A program made the position numbers and the translations under genes. From Parabacteroides distasonis (GTDB taxonomy: Bacteria > Bacteroidota > Bacteroidia > Bacteroidales > Tannerellaceae), in assembly GCA_021531385.1 (NCBI GenBank), contig JAFBIR010000001.1, forward strand, positions 310,001 through 374,000: DNA of 64,000 nucleotides, read 5' to 3'. Shown here piece by piece: positions 22,916 to 31,377 of this stretch (positions are counted from its first letter, which is position 1; each line of letters starts with the position of its first letter). Below the pieces are notes generated by a model. It saw nothing but the letters and a program-made list of their open reading frames with translations, was not told where the DNA came from and did no database searches.

Positions 22916-23205
22916 AAGGAAATGATGTGCGCAAGGAAAGTAGCTCCTATAAACGGAAAAAGCTATCCATCACGGACAGCCAATCTCAATTGTTAACCTT
23001 AAATCTAATACCATGAAAAACACGATGCAAATATAGAGAATTTATGTTATGCAGCATACTTTTTCGGCACAAATCTTCTTTGCATTAATATCTTTTAAAT
23101 ATGGATAGGATATATGCATCTCACACTTCTTCCATACTCTCCAACTCCCAGCCGCAAATATGCAGAAATGTCCCAATTTAGGCCATGCCAACCCAAAAGA
23201 ATCCC

Positions 23206-23213
23206 TATTTTTG
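23206..23213 (+). promoter_or_regulatory. -7 box before the methionine sulfoxide reductase transcript
   Basis: TATTTTTG fits TAnnTTTG. No TTG is found at the expected -33 distance. The transcript would have a leader of about 160 nt with a short upstream ORF at 23231-23275. Confidence 0.45.
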
Positions 23214-23230
23214 CTAACAAAAAGCATTCT

Positions 23231-23275
23231 ATGCGACAAACTGAAATTCTTACGATCGATCAACTTAAACAATGA
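23231..23275 (+). pseudogene. 14-codon upstream ORF followed by a frame-shifted continuation
   Basis: ATG at 23231 reads MRQTEILTIDQLKQ and stops. In the next frame the text continues at once as NEEKVAELVTIMDHARTESP (about 23272 on) and ends in TAA at 23351. Joined, the two look like one roughly 40-aa protein broken by a one-base change, or a leader peptide. I do not recognise it. Confidence 0.3.
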
Positions 23276-23381
23276 AGAGAAAGTGGCTGAGCTGGTCACG
23301 ATCATGGATCATGCCCGCACGGAATCACCAATTTTCAATTTTGGGAGATAAACAAGGAACATGTAGTATAAAAGAAAAGCT

Positions 23382-23867
23382 ATGGCAGAAGATTTGAAAA
23401 TTTCAGGAGGGAACAAAGAGGAACGATACGCTATATTATTGCCTCAAGTGGTCTCGTTAGTAGAAGGAGAGAGCGATCGTATCGCCGGAATGGCGAATAT
23501 GGCAGCAGCCTTGGCTCAAACCTTTGGCTTCTTTTGGGTGGGTTTTTATCGAGTTATCGGGGATAAACTGGTGTTAGGTCCGTTTCAAGGGCCGATTGCT
23601 TGTACCCGTATCGCTTTCGGCAAAGGGGTTTGCGGAACGGCTTGGAAACGTGCGGAAACAGTAATCGTACCGGATGTGGATGCTTTCCCCGGACATATCG
23701 CCTGTAACTCCGCCTCCCGCTCAGAGATCGTGGTACCCGTAAAAGCGGATGGAGAGGTGATCGCCGTATTGGATATAGACAGCGACCGATTAGGTGCGTT
23801 TGACGAAGTGGATCAGAGCTACTTAGAACAGCTGGTCGCCTTGCTCACCGCCCACAGAGCGATTTGA
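23382..23867 (+). CDS. msrC: Free methionine-(R)-sulfoxide reductase (GAF domain)
   Basis: A 161-aa single GAF-domain protein. The three cysteines diagnostic of fRMsr are present: Cys74 (GPIACTRI), Cys84 (GVCGTAW) and Cys108 (HIACNSASRSEIVVPV). Gly/Trp-rich FGFFWVGFYRV and the ending VLDIDSDRLGAFDEVD also match. It reduces free methionine-R-sulfoxide in the cytoplasm, using thioredoxin. The stop overlaps the 3' end of the convergent nuclease gene by 23 nt. The gene has a long leader with a broken upstream ORF. Confidence 0.93.
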   Translation: MAEDLKISGGNKEERYAILLPQVVSLVEGESDRIAGMANMAAALAQTFGFFWVGFYRVIGDKLVLGPFQGPIACTRIAFGKGVCGTAWKRAETVIVPDVDAFPGHIACNSASRSEIVVPVKADGEVIAVLDIDSDRLGAFDEVDQSYLEQLVALLTAHRAI

Positions 23868-26724
23868 ATGAACAATAGGAACAACCCTTCGGCGTGCTCT
23901 GCGTGAAGGGGATGGCTGGATCGAACAGTTGATCGAGGCAATGGCGTAATGCCTCCTCAAAGGAGTCTGAGAACTGGCTGAAATCCCCTACGCGTAGGGA
24001 TTCCTTCTTGCTCGGTTTATAATAGATCGAAGCATCAAACGCATCCTTAAAGAGGTCGCGTACGGCATAGATGCCCGGTTGTAACGGGGTGGCCGCTGAC
24101 TGTCCCGCCCATTGGGCATACATCCAGCAATAGAAGAACACTTGCATCACCTCTTTCGGACGAGAGGTGGCCTGCGGATCAAAAAGATCCGCTATCTGGG
24201 TAAATTGCGGCGTGCATCCACCTGTCTTATAGTCAATAATGCGCACCGCTCCATCCACCTGATCCACTCGATCAATAAAACCCTTCAGGCGGATCTGTGA
24301 ACCATCGGTCAACGAGATCCACCCCTCTATGCGCTTTTCCGACTCTAAGTAAGTGAAGGGAGTGAGCCGCCTATCCTGCTCCAAGATTCGCTCCACATAC
24401 TTGCGGATAATCTCCCCGTTCAGGTAGTTCTGTCCACGCAACTCCTTGACCGAATCCGTCTTAAAGAACTCGGAAGCGAAGGCTCGGGTCACGGTATCCC
24501 GCAGGAGCGCTTCATTCTTTTGCAGGGCTTCCAACAGATCCGCAGTCACCATTTTCCCTCTAAAACGCCCATAAAGAGATTCCATCGCTTTATGCAGGAT
24601 GCTACCGAAGGTAGCGCTCTCGACGGTCTCGGAGACCGTATCCTCCTCCTGAATGCCCTCCAAGTCGGTCCAATAAAAAGAGAGGGGACAATGAAGGAAA
24701 CGATTGATCGCACTGGCAGATAGCCCCCGCTCACCTCCCCTACGGAATGCCGCCAATTGACGCCTAACTGCCTCGTCTTTCGGGATCACCAACGGCGTAG
24801 GAGGCTGGGAAGCGACCTGATACACCACCCATTTATCTTGCAGGGGAACCCGGTAATGGTAACGGAGCTGATGCACAAAACGGCTGACCTCACCGCTTCG
24901 CAGACCGGTAGCACGGGTATCATAGAGTAGGCTCACCTGCTTCGCCCGCTCGATCAAGCGATAGAAATGGTAAGCCCAGATGCTATCTTGGTGCTCATAA
25001 GTAGGCAGGCCAAATCCACGACGTAGGTGGTAAGGGATAAATGTATTCGCCGGTTTATGCTGCGGGAAAACACCCTCGTTCATAGAGAGGATGATCAAAC
25101 GGTCGAAATCAAGCGCACGGGTCTCCAAGACACCCATGATTTGCAAACCAGAAAGTGGCTCGCCTTGGAAAGGAATCGTGACCCGATCAGCCAAGCGTTT
25201 CAGCAGACGGGTAAAGGTATCTAACCGCATCTCCACCGCATGCGCACGCATCACCTCCCGCATACGGTTGATCGTAGCGAAATAGTGGAAAATAAACTCC
25301 TGCTCGATCTCTTTCGCCAATTGGCCGCGTGCGGACTGGAGTTCGTCGGGATCCACCGGACGCTCCGTCAGCTGCTTATTGAGCGCCTCCAAGAAGCGGA
25401 TGAGGTAATCAGCTAAATCAGCAGCCTGCTGCACCGGCACAAAGAGCTGTTGCAACAGGGGAGTCCTCGCCAAGAAATCCGGCTCGATATAGATGCGGTT
25501 CGTCTCCACGATCTCCTTTACCAACGCAGAGATACCCTCCGGATCGGTAGCGAGCAGATAACGATGGTTCAATAAAGGCAAAACCTGCGCATAATAAAAT
25601 CTCGGTTGGCGATCGATCCAGCGTACCTGCTGTTGCAAGGCCATGATCGCCTCCACCAACGAGGCGATGGGGGTACCGGCCAAAGGATAACCCATCGTCA
25701 CATTGATGTGCGTAATCTCGGAAGGGATCGCATGCAACACCGGAATCAACAGCGACTCCTCCGGCAAGACCACCGCTGTGTGCAACGCCTCCTCCGCTGA
25801 GACCTGGTCAGTCGGGAACCACGCCTGCAACAACGTATGCAACTGCTTGGCCTGTCCGATTCCCGAGGGCACACCTATCACCTCTATTTGGGCTTCCTGA
25901 TGAGCCTCCGTTGGCAAAGGGAAACGAGAAGGATAACGCTCCGCATTCCGCATCACAAAATAGGAGGCTCTGTTGTCTGGATCGCACACCTTTGCGGAGC
26001 AGGTATCCCAATAAAAATCGGCTACCCCCTGCTGCTTCAGGCGATCGAGAAACCGCTCCCCCGCTACGGAGAGCGCATTCAACCCGACAAACACAATCTG
26101 CTCATAGGGCAATTGATAGGCCTCCGTTTGCTCAGCCACCTCACGGAAAAGCTGTCCCTCATAGGCTTTCCCCTCCGCCGTCAAGGCCGCACGGAATTGG
26201 GTATAAAGGTCAAACAGGATCTGCCAGATCGCTATGAAATGCCGACGGTTGGAAGCCTCACTCCGTTGGTTGAAACTTTGCCAAAAGGTACGGATCGCAG
26301 CGACCTGCTCCTCCGTCAGGTAATCAAAGCCCTGCTCGATCTCCTTCAGATCAGAAAGGTTGCGAAACAATTGGCGGGCATCGACCATGTATTTATCGAT
26401 GTCGTCAAAATCATTCAAAAGGAGCTCACCCCAATAGAGAAAGTCGTCAAACGATTCATCCGTCCCGCTCAACCGGATGTAATGACTATAAAGCAGGAAG
26501 AGCAGACTGATGCGATCAGCCATCTGTCGCTTTCCCAAGCGGGCAAAGAGATCATTGATCGTTAAGATAGCGGGAGAGAAAAGTGGCCGCTTCGCCACCT
26601 CCGTGAGGTATTTCTGAAAAAAAAGACCCGTTCGGCGATTGGGAAATACAAACGCCAAACGGCTCACCTCTGCCCCATAACGGGCATAGAACAAAGCGGC
26701 TACTTGATAAAGAAAAGGTTTCAC
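23845..26724 (-). CDS. AddB/RecB-like PD-(D/E)XK nuclease with inactive helicase fold
   Basis: A 959-aa protein. The N-terminal part resembles UvrD-type helicase lobes without a proper Walker A: it begins FLYQVAALFYARYGAEVSRL and VFPNRRTGLFFQKYL. The C-terminal nuclease domain has the active-site series GSILHKAMESLY, GFIDRVDQV, and IIDYKTGG. The protein ends CSYCSFKSLCGR, a Cys set typical of the AddB iron-sulfur nuclease domain. It is the usual Bacteroidetes partner of an AddA-type helicase-nuclease in double-strand break repair. The AddA gene is not adjacent on this side. The downstream end overlaps fRMsr. Confidence 0.88.
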   Translation of the reverse strand: MKPFLYQVAALFYARYGAEVSRLAFVFPNRRTGLFFQKYLTEVAKRPLFSPAILTINDLFARLGKRQMADRISLLFLLYSHYIRLSGTDESFDDFLYWGELLLNDFDDIDKYMVDARQLFRNLSDLKEIEQGFDYLTEEQVAAIRTFWQSFNQRSEASNRRHFIAIWQILFDLYTQFRAALTAEGKAYEGQLFREVAEQTEAYQLPYEQIVFVGLNALSVAGERFLDRLKQQGVADFYWDTCSAKVCDPDNRASYFVMRNAERYPSRFPLPTEAHQEAQIEVIGVPSGIGQAKQLHTLLQAWFPTDQVSAEEALHTAVVLPEESLLIPVLHAIPSEITHINVTMGYPLAGTPIASLVEAIMALQQQVRWIDRQPRFYYAQVLPLLNHRYLLATDPEGISALVKEIVETNRIYIEPDFLARTPLLQQLFVPVQQAADLADYLIRFLEALNKQLTERPVDPDELQSARGQLAKEIEQEFIFHYFATINRMREVMRAHAVEMRLDTFTRLLKRLADRVTIPFQGEPLSGLQIMGVLETRALDFDRLIILSMNEGVFPQHKPANTFIPYHLRRGFGLPTYEHQDSIWAYHFYRLIERAKQVSLLYDTRATGLRSGEVSRFVHQLRYHYRVPLQDKWVVYQVASQPPTPLVIPKDEAVRRQLAAFRRGGERGLSASAINRFLHCPLSFYWTDLEGIQEEDTVSETVESATFGSILHKAMESLYGRFRGKMVTADLLEALQKNEALLRDTVTRAFASEFFKTDSVKELRGQNYLNGEIIRKYVERILEQDRRLTPFTYLESEKRIEGWISLTDGSQIRLKGFIDRVDQVDGAVRIIDYKTGGCTPQFTQIADLFDPQATSRPKEVMQVFFYCWMYAQWAGQSAATPLQPGIYAVRDLFKDAFDASIYYKPSKKESLRVGDFSQFSDSFEEALRHCLDQLFDPAIPFTQSTPKGCSYCSFKSLCGR

Positions 26725-26742
26725 AGCCTGGCAAACAGAGCA

Positions 26743-27204
26743 TTAACGCAACCGATCCAACGAACGAACCAATGCCTCATCCGCACCAATGTTACGGATC
26801 GCCAGGTAATCGAGGATCAGATTGATCAACGGGAATGCCAAACCAAATTTCACCTGCAAGCTCATCTCCGCAAAAGAGCTGGTGAAATTATAGGCCAAAT
26901 AGGCAAAGAAACCATAAAAGCCTATCATCAACAGCGCATTAAACACGCACAGGCGAATCTGCAGGATGCGACGCTTGAACAGGAAGATCGTCACCAACGC
27001 CACGATCGCAATGACCGCGACCAGGGCGAAGAGTCCCCATGTCGGGTAAATCAATTCCGGTTCACCCATCATGGTGCTGACACCCGATGCGTCAAATGAG
27101 AACAGGTCGTTCCCCGCCTGCAAAACCGCTAACGGAAAGAACAGGGTCGCGATCGTGAGCGCCACGATCAACAACAAATAGACCGTCTGTATTCGTTGTA
27201 ACAT
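26743..27204 (-). CDS. DUF4293 membrane protein
   Basis: A 153-aa protein with four predicted membrane helices: VYLLLIVALTIATLFFPLAV, WGLFALVAVIAIVALVTIFL, VFNALLMIGFYGFFAYLAYN and a last helix FPLINLILDYLAI. The start MLQRIQT and the ending with Arg-rich DRLR are typical of DUF4293, a Bacteroidetes family of unknown function. It usually lies next to the omega subunit gene, as here (3-nt gap). It follows omega in the BamD, omega, DUF4293, nuclease direction. Confidence 0.9.
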   Translation of the reverse strand: MLQRIQTVYLLLIVALTIATLFFPLAVLQAGNDLFSFDASGVSTMMGEPELIYPTWGLFALVAVIAIVALVTIFLFKRRILQIRLCVFNALLMIGFYGFFAYLAYNFTSSFAEMSLQVKFGLAFPLINLILDYLAIRNIGADEALVRSLDRLR

Positions 27205-27206
27205 GA

Positions 27207-27539
27207 CTATAAGTTGTTCTTCTCTTTGGCAGGGTTACGAAAATACACCTTGCCGTCCTCAAACTCTTTCGCAGCGATCAACGTGGGCTTCGGCAATTTC
27301 TCATAGTAGCGAGAGATCTCGATCTGCTCACGATTCTCAAAAACCTCCTCCAAATTGTCGTTGACCGAAGCAAACTCCTGCAATTTCTTCTCCAGATCCT
27401 GCTTCATCTCTACGGAAATCTGATTGGCACGTTTGGCGATAATCGCAACTGTCTCATACACATTACCCGTCTGGTCACACAACTTGATCATATCTCGTGT
27501 GATCGTGTTGGTAGGCGCATTTGTTTTTCTGTAATCCAT
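27207..27539 (-). CDS. rpoZ: RNA polymerase omega subunit (Bacteroidetes type)
   Basis: A 110-aa protein matching the divergent Bacteroidetes omega. The core helix region is YETVAIIAKRANQISVEMKQ, followed by a helical tail ending GKVYFRNPAKEKNN. It stabilises RNA polymerase assembly. Location between BamD and DUF4293 is the conserved Bacteroidetes order. A 25-nt spacer separates it from bamD, so it is cotranscribed. Confidence 0.9.
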   Translation of the reverse strand: MDYRKTNAPTNTITRDMIKLCDQTGNVYETVAIIAKRANQISVEMKQDLEKKLQEFASVNDNLEEVFENREQIEISRYYEKLPKPTLIAAKEFEDGKVYFRNPAKEKNNL

Positions 27540-27564
27540 TTTCTTACTATCTGATTAATTTCGC

Positions 27565-28374
27565 TTAATAAACATCTGTAATTCGCTTGTTGGCGTACTC
27601 AAAGTACTTCGTCACCTGCTTCAGGAATCGTCCCTCCGGATACTCATTCACATAGGTATAGTACTCATCCACCACATCCCGATAACGACCTTGCAACTTC
27701 TCCTCCACACTGACCAGCGCCAACTCATACTTCGCACGAATGATCAAGAACATAAACTCCTCCCGATACTTGGAATAGGGATAGTCCTTCAAGGCATTCT
27801 GTGCCGTAATCACACTGGATTGGTAGTTGTTACCCATATAGGTACCCAGGTTGAAATACAAACGAGTAGCCATCAGCTCCTTGTAGGCCAACTTCTCTTG
27901 CAACTGAAACAGGATCTCCTGCGCCTCAGCCGCCCGCTCACTCTGCGGATAGAACTCCAAATAGAGCTGCATCTGCTCAATCGCCTTATAGGTCTGCGAC
28001 TGATCCAAACGAGGATCGGGGGAATCAAGGTACAAGCCATAGCCGGAATAGTAACGAGCCAACTCCGTGAATTCCCCCTTGGGATAGGTCGTGTAATAGG
28101 TCTCGAAATATTGAGAGGCTGTCTGATAGTCTTTCTGTCCGTAATAGCTCTGCGCCAACAGATACAGAGACTCCTCCGCATAAGCTGTTCCCTTGAATAT
28201 CGTCACCAGCTCATCCAAAATGGTAGCGGATTTTGCGTACTGCTTCTCATTGAAATACTTCTTCGCATAGGAATATTTCAACTCGTAATCTGTACTTTTC
28301 AGTATCTTGTTATACTCCCCGCAAGAAGCCAAGACAACCGCCATCAGTATGCCTACTAATACAATCTTCTTCAT
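27565..28374 (-). CDS. bamD: Outer membrane assembly lipoprotein BamD
   Basis: A 269-aa lipoprotein (signal LVGILMAVVLASCGEYNKI, lipid Cys at about 18). Tetratricopeptide-like helices follow: YAKKYFNEKQYAKSATILDE, then ESLYLLAQSYYGQKDYQTAS and later units. It is part of the BAM machine that inserts outer-membrane barrels. A minus-strand -7 box, TACTTTTG (28400-28393), lies 19 nt before the ATG and would start the bamD-omega-DUF4293 transcript. Confidence 0.92.
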   Translation of the reverse strand: MKKIVLVGILMAVVLASCGEYNKILKSTDYELKYSYAKKYFNEKQYAKSATILDELVTIFKGTAYAEESLYLLAQSYYGQKDYQTASQYFETYYTTYPKGEFTELARYYSGYGLYLDSPDPRLDQSQTYKAIEQMQLYLEFYPQSERAAEAQEILFQLQEKLAYKELMATRLYFNLGTYMGNNYQSSVITAQNALKDYPYSKYREEFMFLIIRAKYELALVSVEEKLQGRYRDVVDEYYTYVNEYPEGRFLKQVTKYFEYANKRITDVY

Positions 28375-28392
28375 TCATGTATATTTAGTGCG

Positions 28393-28400
28393 CAAAAGTA
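28393..28400 (-). promoter_or_regulatory. -7 box of the bamD-rpoZ-DUF4293 operon
   Basis: TACTTTTG on the minus strand, 19 nt upstream of the bamD ATG. The -33 element is weak. Confidence 0.45.
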
Positions 28401-28470
28401 GTGCTTTTCAGCCTACCTAAGAAACAGCAAATGTTAATAGTTGTAACTTCACCGGCTCGCACCCGTCGCA

Positions 28471-29280
28471 TCAAGCGAGGGGTTTGATCTTGATGTTGCG
28501 GAAAGCGACCTTGTTGCCATGATCCTGCAACAGCAAATGGCCCTTCGGCGCCTCACCAAACGCTCCACCTACGCTATAGGCCGGATCAGCATATTTGCTG
28601 CCCTTCACCAACTCGCGGAACTCCGGGCTACAACGTTCATACTCCAACACTTTCACGCCATTCAGCCAATGCTCCACATGGTTGTTGGGGAAGACCTTCA
28701 CCACAGCCGTATTCCACTCACCCACACCATTGAAACGCACACCCTCGCTCTTCTTCAGGTCATAAAGACTGGCCAAGGTGCGACTACCGGGATAGGTCGT
28801 ATAAAGCTTCGCATCGGGATGCTTCGCATCATCCAGGATCTGGAACTCCAGCCCGTAAGCGGAACCCTTCTGTTGCTCTTTTTCAGTCACGAAATATTTA
28901 ATGCCACTATTCGCACCCTCCGTAATCTTGAAATCCACACTGAACTCAAACGCAGAATACTCCTCCTCCGTCACGATATCACCGCCGTTGGTCGATTCAC
29001 CCCCATCAGCCGGCAAGACGATCAACTCGCCATCCTGAATCAGCCAACCGTGATCAGGAAAATGATCCATATGCGCACCTCGCCATCCCTTCGTCGTTTT
29101 TCCGTCGAACAGCAATTGCCAACCGTCAGCCTGCTCTTGTGCTGTCAATTGATTCATTTGAGGCTGCTCTACCGCAGCCGCCTCTTGCGCAACCGGTTCA
29201 TTGGCCTTCTGAGCCTGATTTCCAGCGCATCCACATACTAAAACCGCACTCACAGCGGTACCTATGATCAGTGTTTTCAT
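28471..29280 (-). CDS. DUF1080 (3-keto-disaccharide hydrolase-like) lipoprotein
   Basis: A 269-aa protein. The lipoprotein signal is IGTAVSAVLVCGCAGNQ (lipid Cys near 19), followed by a Gln/Ala/Glu-rich linker. The concanavalin-like DUF1080 domain begins GWQLLFDGKTTKGWRG and shows FSVDFKITEGANSGIKYFV, then EFQILDDAKHPD, HVEHWLNGVKVLEYE and a final strand FRNIKIKPL. Family members hydrolyse 3-keto-glycosides formed by periplasmic glycoside 3-oxidation. No oxidoreductase partner is adjacent, so the substrate is open. The promoter overlaps that of the divergent HAD gene. Confidence 0.9.
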   Translation of the reverse strand: MKTLIIGTAVSAVLVCGCAGNQAQKANEPVAQEAAAVEQPQMNQLTAQEQADGWQLLFDGKTTKGWRGAHMDHFPDHGWLIQDGELIVLPADGGESTNGGDIVTEEEYSAFEFSVDFKITEGANSGIKYFVTEKEQQKGSAYGLEFQILDDAKHPDAKLYTTYPGSRTLASLYDLKKSEGVRFNGVGEWNTAVVKVFPNNHVEHWLNGVKVLEYERCSPEFRELVKGSKYADPAYSVGGAFGEAPKGHLLLQDHGNKVAFRNIKIKPLA

Positions 29281-29324
29281 CTCTTATTTAACCTTTGTAT
29301 GGATTATATACTCTATTAACCGCA

Positions 29325-29353
29325 CAAAGATAAACTTTTTATTGGTACCTTTG
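29325..29353. promoter_or_regulatory. Face-to-face divergent promoters
   Basis: Minus strand: TATCTTTG (29332-29325) for the DUF1080 gene. Plus strand: TACCTTTG (29346-29353) for the HAD gene. The two -7 boxes are only 13 bp apart, so the polymerase footprints must exclude one another. Confidence 0.65.
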
Positions 29354-29377
29354 TCCACAGTTGTAAAGAAAAGAGAT

Positions 29378-30028
29378 ATGACAAACACAAGCACAACGGG
29401 CAAAACCGCCTTGTTTGATTTCGATGGTGTCATTGCTGACACCGAACCTATTTACGATCGCTATTGGGGAGAGGCAGCCCAACGCTATGGCTTAGGGATA
29501 GCCAACTTCAATCAACTGATCAAAGGGACTACCCTTCCCTTTATCATCGAGAAGTATTTCTCTGGTTATTCGAAGGAGTTCCAAGAGATGGTTATCCGGG
29601 AGTCTAACCATTTCGATCATACACTGCCTATGCCTCCGGTTAAGGGTGCCTTAGCGTTTCTGCACCTCCTGAAAGCCAACGGCATACGAACAGGCTTAGT
29701 CACCAGCTCCGACGACGTGAAGATCAAGCGTGCTTTCGAGGTGCTCCAATTGGATGGCCTTTTCGACACCGTAGTCACCGCCGATCGGATCACCCAAGGT
29801 AAGCCCAATCCGATGTGTTATCTCTTGGCAGCCGAGGATTTGCATGAAGACCCCGCCCATTGCTTGGTCTTTGAAGACTCTTTCAATGGCATCAAGGCTG
29901 GTAGAGCTGCCGGTATGCGGGTAATTGGCCTCAGTACGACCAACCCGGCTGAACAACTGCGTCCGTTGGTCCATGAGGTGATTCCTGATTTTGAGTCGCT
30001 CACGTTTGCGCATTACCTAACGTGGTAA
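29378..30028 (+). CDS. HAD-family phosphatase / beta-phosphoglucomutase-like
   Basis: 216 aa from the ATG at 29378. The frame opens at 29264, but that part overlaps the promoter. The HAD motifs are LFDFDGVIADTEP (motif I), LVTSSDD (motif II), the Lys in TQGKPNPMCYL (motif III) and VFEDSFNGIKAGRAAGM (motif IV). The cap domain lies between residues 20 and 80. The acid after DFD and the cap type fit beta-phosphoglucomutase-like or sugar-phosphate phosphatases. The substrate is unknown. Confidence 0.88.
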   Translation: MTNTSTTGKTALFDFDGVIADTEPIYDRYWGEAAQRYGLGIANFNQLIKGTTLPFIIEKYFSGYSKEFQEMVIRESNHFDHTLPMPPVKGALAFLHLLKANGIRTGLVTSSDDVKIKRAFEVLQLDGLFDTVVTADRITQGKPNPMCYLLAAEDLHEDPAHCLVFEDSFNGIKAGRAAGMRVIGLSTTNPAEQLRPLVHEVIPDFESLTFAHYLTW

Positions 30029-30079
30029 AAAGAGGTATGCCTTGTGGCAGTATCTTGAACCGTTATTTAGAAGAAACAG

Positions 30080-31297
30080 ATGAGATTTGATGAATTAGAC
30101 TTGGAAGATGCCGTCTTAGACGGACTCTATGACATGAACTTTGAGGAGACAACCCCTGTGCAGGAGTTGACCATCCCCATTATCTTGGAGGGCAAAGACA
30201 TCATTGCTTGCGCACAAACCGGTACCGGTAAGACCGCCGCGTATGTCCTACCCATCATTAGCGAACTGAGCCGATACAACTTCCCTAAAGACGCAATCAA
30301 CGCCGTGATCATGGCCCCGACGCGTGAGTTAGCCCAGCAGATTGATCAACAGATACAGGGTTTCACCTATTTCATTCCCGGTATTTCTGCCGTGGCCGTT
30401 TACGGGGGTACCGATGGCATCACCTGGGAACAGCAGAAACGAGGTATGGAGCTGGGTGCCGACATCGTGATCGCCACACCGGGGCGTTTGCTCTCCCATA
30501 TTAAATTAGGTACGGTCGATCTCTCGAAAGTATCCTTCTTTGTCTTGGACGAGGCCGACCGTATGCTGGACATGGGGTTCTATGACGACATCATGCAGGT
30601 CTATAAGCAGCTGCCCGACGACTGCCAGACCATCATGTTCTCAGCCACCATGCCTCCCAAAATACGGACATTGGCACAGTCGATCCTGAAAGATCCTGAG
30701 GAGGTACAAATCGCCATCTCCCGTCCGCCGGAGTCGATCATGCAAACCGCCTACATCTGTTATGACATGCAGAAGATCAAGATTTTGGAGCAACTCTTCT
30801 CCGAGAGCCATCCGCAACGAGTCATTATCTTCTCCTCCTCAAAGATGAAGGTAAAGGAGCTGACCACTACCCTCCGACGCATGAAGTTCAACGTAGCAGC
30901 CATGCACTCCGATCTGGAGCAGAGCAAGCGGGAGGAGGTCATGAAAGAGTTTAAGAGCGGGCATGTGGATATCTTGGTTGCCACGGATGTTGTCTCTCGC
31001 GGCATCGATATCAACGACATCAAGTTAGTGGTCAATTTCGACATTCCCCATGATCCGGAGGATTACGTACACCGCATTGGTCGTACTGCCAGAGGTACCA
31101 ACGGGGAGGGATTGGCGATTACGTTCGTAGGCGTGAACGAGCAGGCCGCCTTCCACCACATCGAGAAATTCTTGAAAAAGGACATTTATAAAATACCCGT
31201 TGATCCGCAAATCGGTGAGGTCCCGCGCTATGAGCCGGAGAAAAACAGTTCCAGAAGAGGTGGCAGCAGCCGAGGCAAAGGGCGAAAATCAAAATAG
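30080..31297 (+). CDS. DEAD-box RNA helicase (RhlE-like)
   Basis: A 405-aa helicase with the full motif set. The Q motif is TTPVQELTIP and motif I AQTGTGKT. Motif Ib is TPGR, motif II DEADRMLDMGF and motif III SAT. VATDVVSRGIDI and HRIGRTARG are motifs V and VI. The basic tail (SSRRGGSSRGKGRKSK) probably binds RNA. It unwinds RNA in ribosome assembly or mRNA decay. It is followed by a strong bidirectional terminator. Confidence 0.95.
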   Translation: MRFDELDLEDAVLDGLYDMNFEETTPVQELTIPIILEGKDIIACAQTGTGKTAAYVLPIISELSRYNFPKDAINAVIMAPTRELAQQIDQQIQGFTYFIPGISAVAVYGGTDGITWEQQKRGMELGADIVIATPGRLLSHIKLGTVDLSKVSFFVLDEADRMLDMGFYDDIMQVYKQLPDDCQTIMFSATMPPKIRTLAQSILKDPEEVQIAISRPPESIMQTAYICYDMQKIKILEQLFSESHPQRVIIFSSSKMKVKELTTTLRRMKFNVAAMHSDLEQSKREEVMKEFKSGHVDILVATDVVSRGIDINDIKLVVNFDIPHDPEDYVHRIGRTARGTNGEGLAITFVGVNEQAAFHHIEKFLKKDIYKIPVDPQIGEVPRYEPEKNSSRRGGSSRGKGRKSK

Positions 31298-31311
31298 GCA
31301 TTATAAAAAAA

Positions 31312-31348
31312 CCTCCACGATCGTGATCAGGTGATCGTGGAGGTTTTT
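31312..31348. terminator. Bidirectional terminator between helicase and rho
   Basis: CCTCCACGATC (31312-31322) pairs perfectly with GATCGTGGAGG (31333-31343). A-tract on the left and T-tract on the right allow termination from both sides. Confidence 0.92.
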
Positions 31349-31377
31349 CTTTATACGGTTATAACAAACGCTACCCC

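Noticed and set aside
23042-23305. 87-codon minus-strand frame in the 790-bp gap
   Set aside because: No motif, Cys/Lys/Phe-rich translation, and it runs against the promoter and leader of the methionine sulfoxide reductase gene.
25837-26565. 242-codon plus-strand frame over the AddB-like nuclease
   Set aside because: Shadow frame: rich in Leu, Arg, His and Ile without family features, opposite to a well-supported gene.
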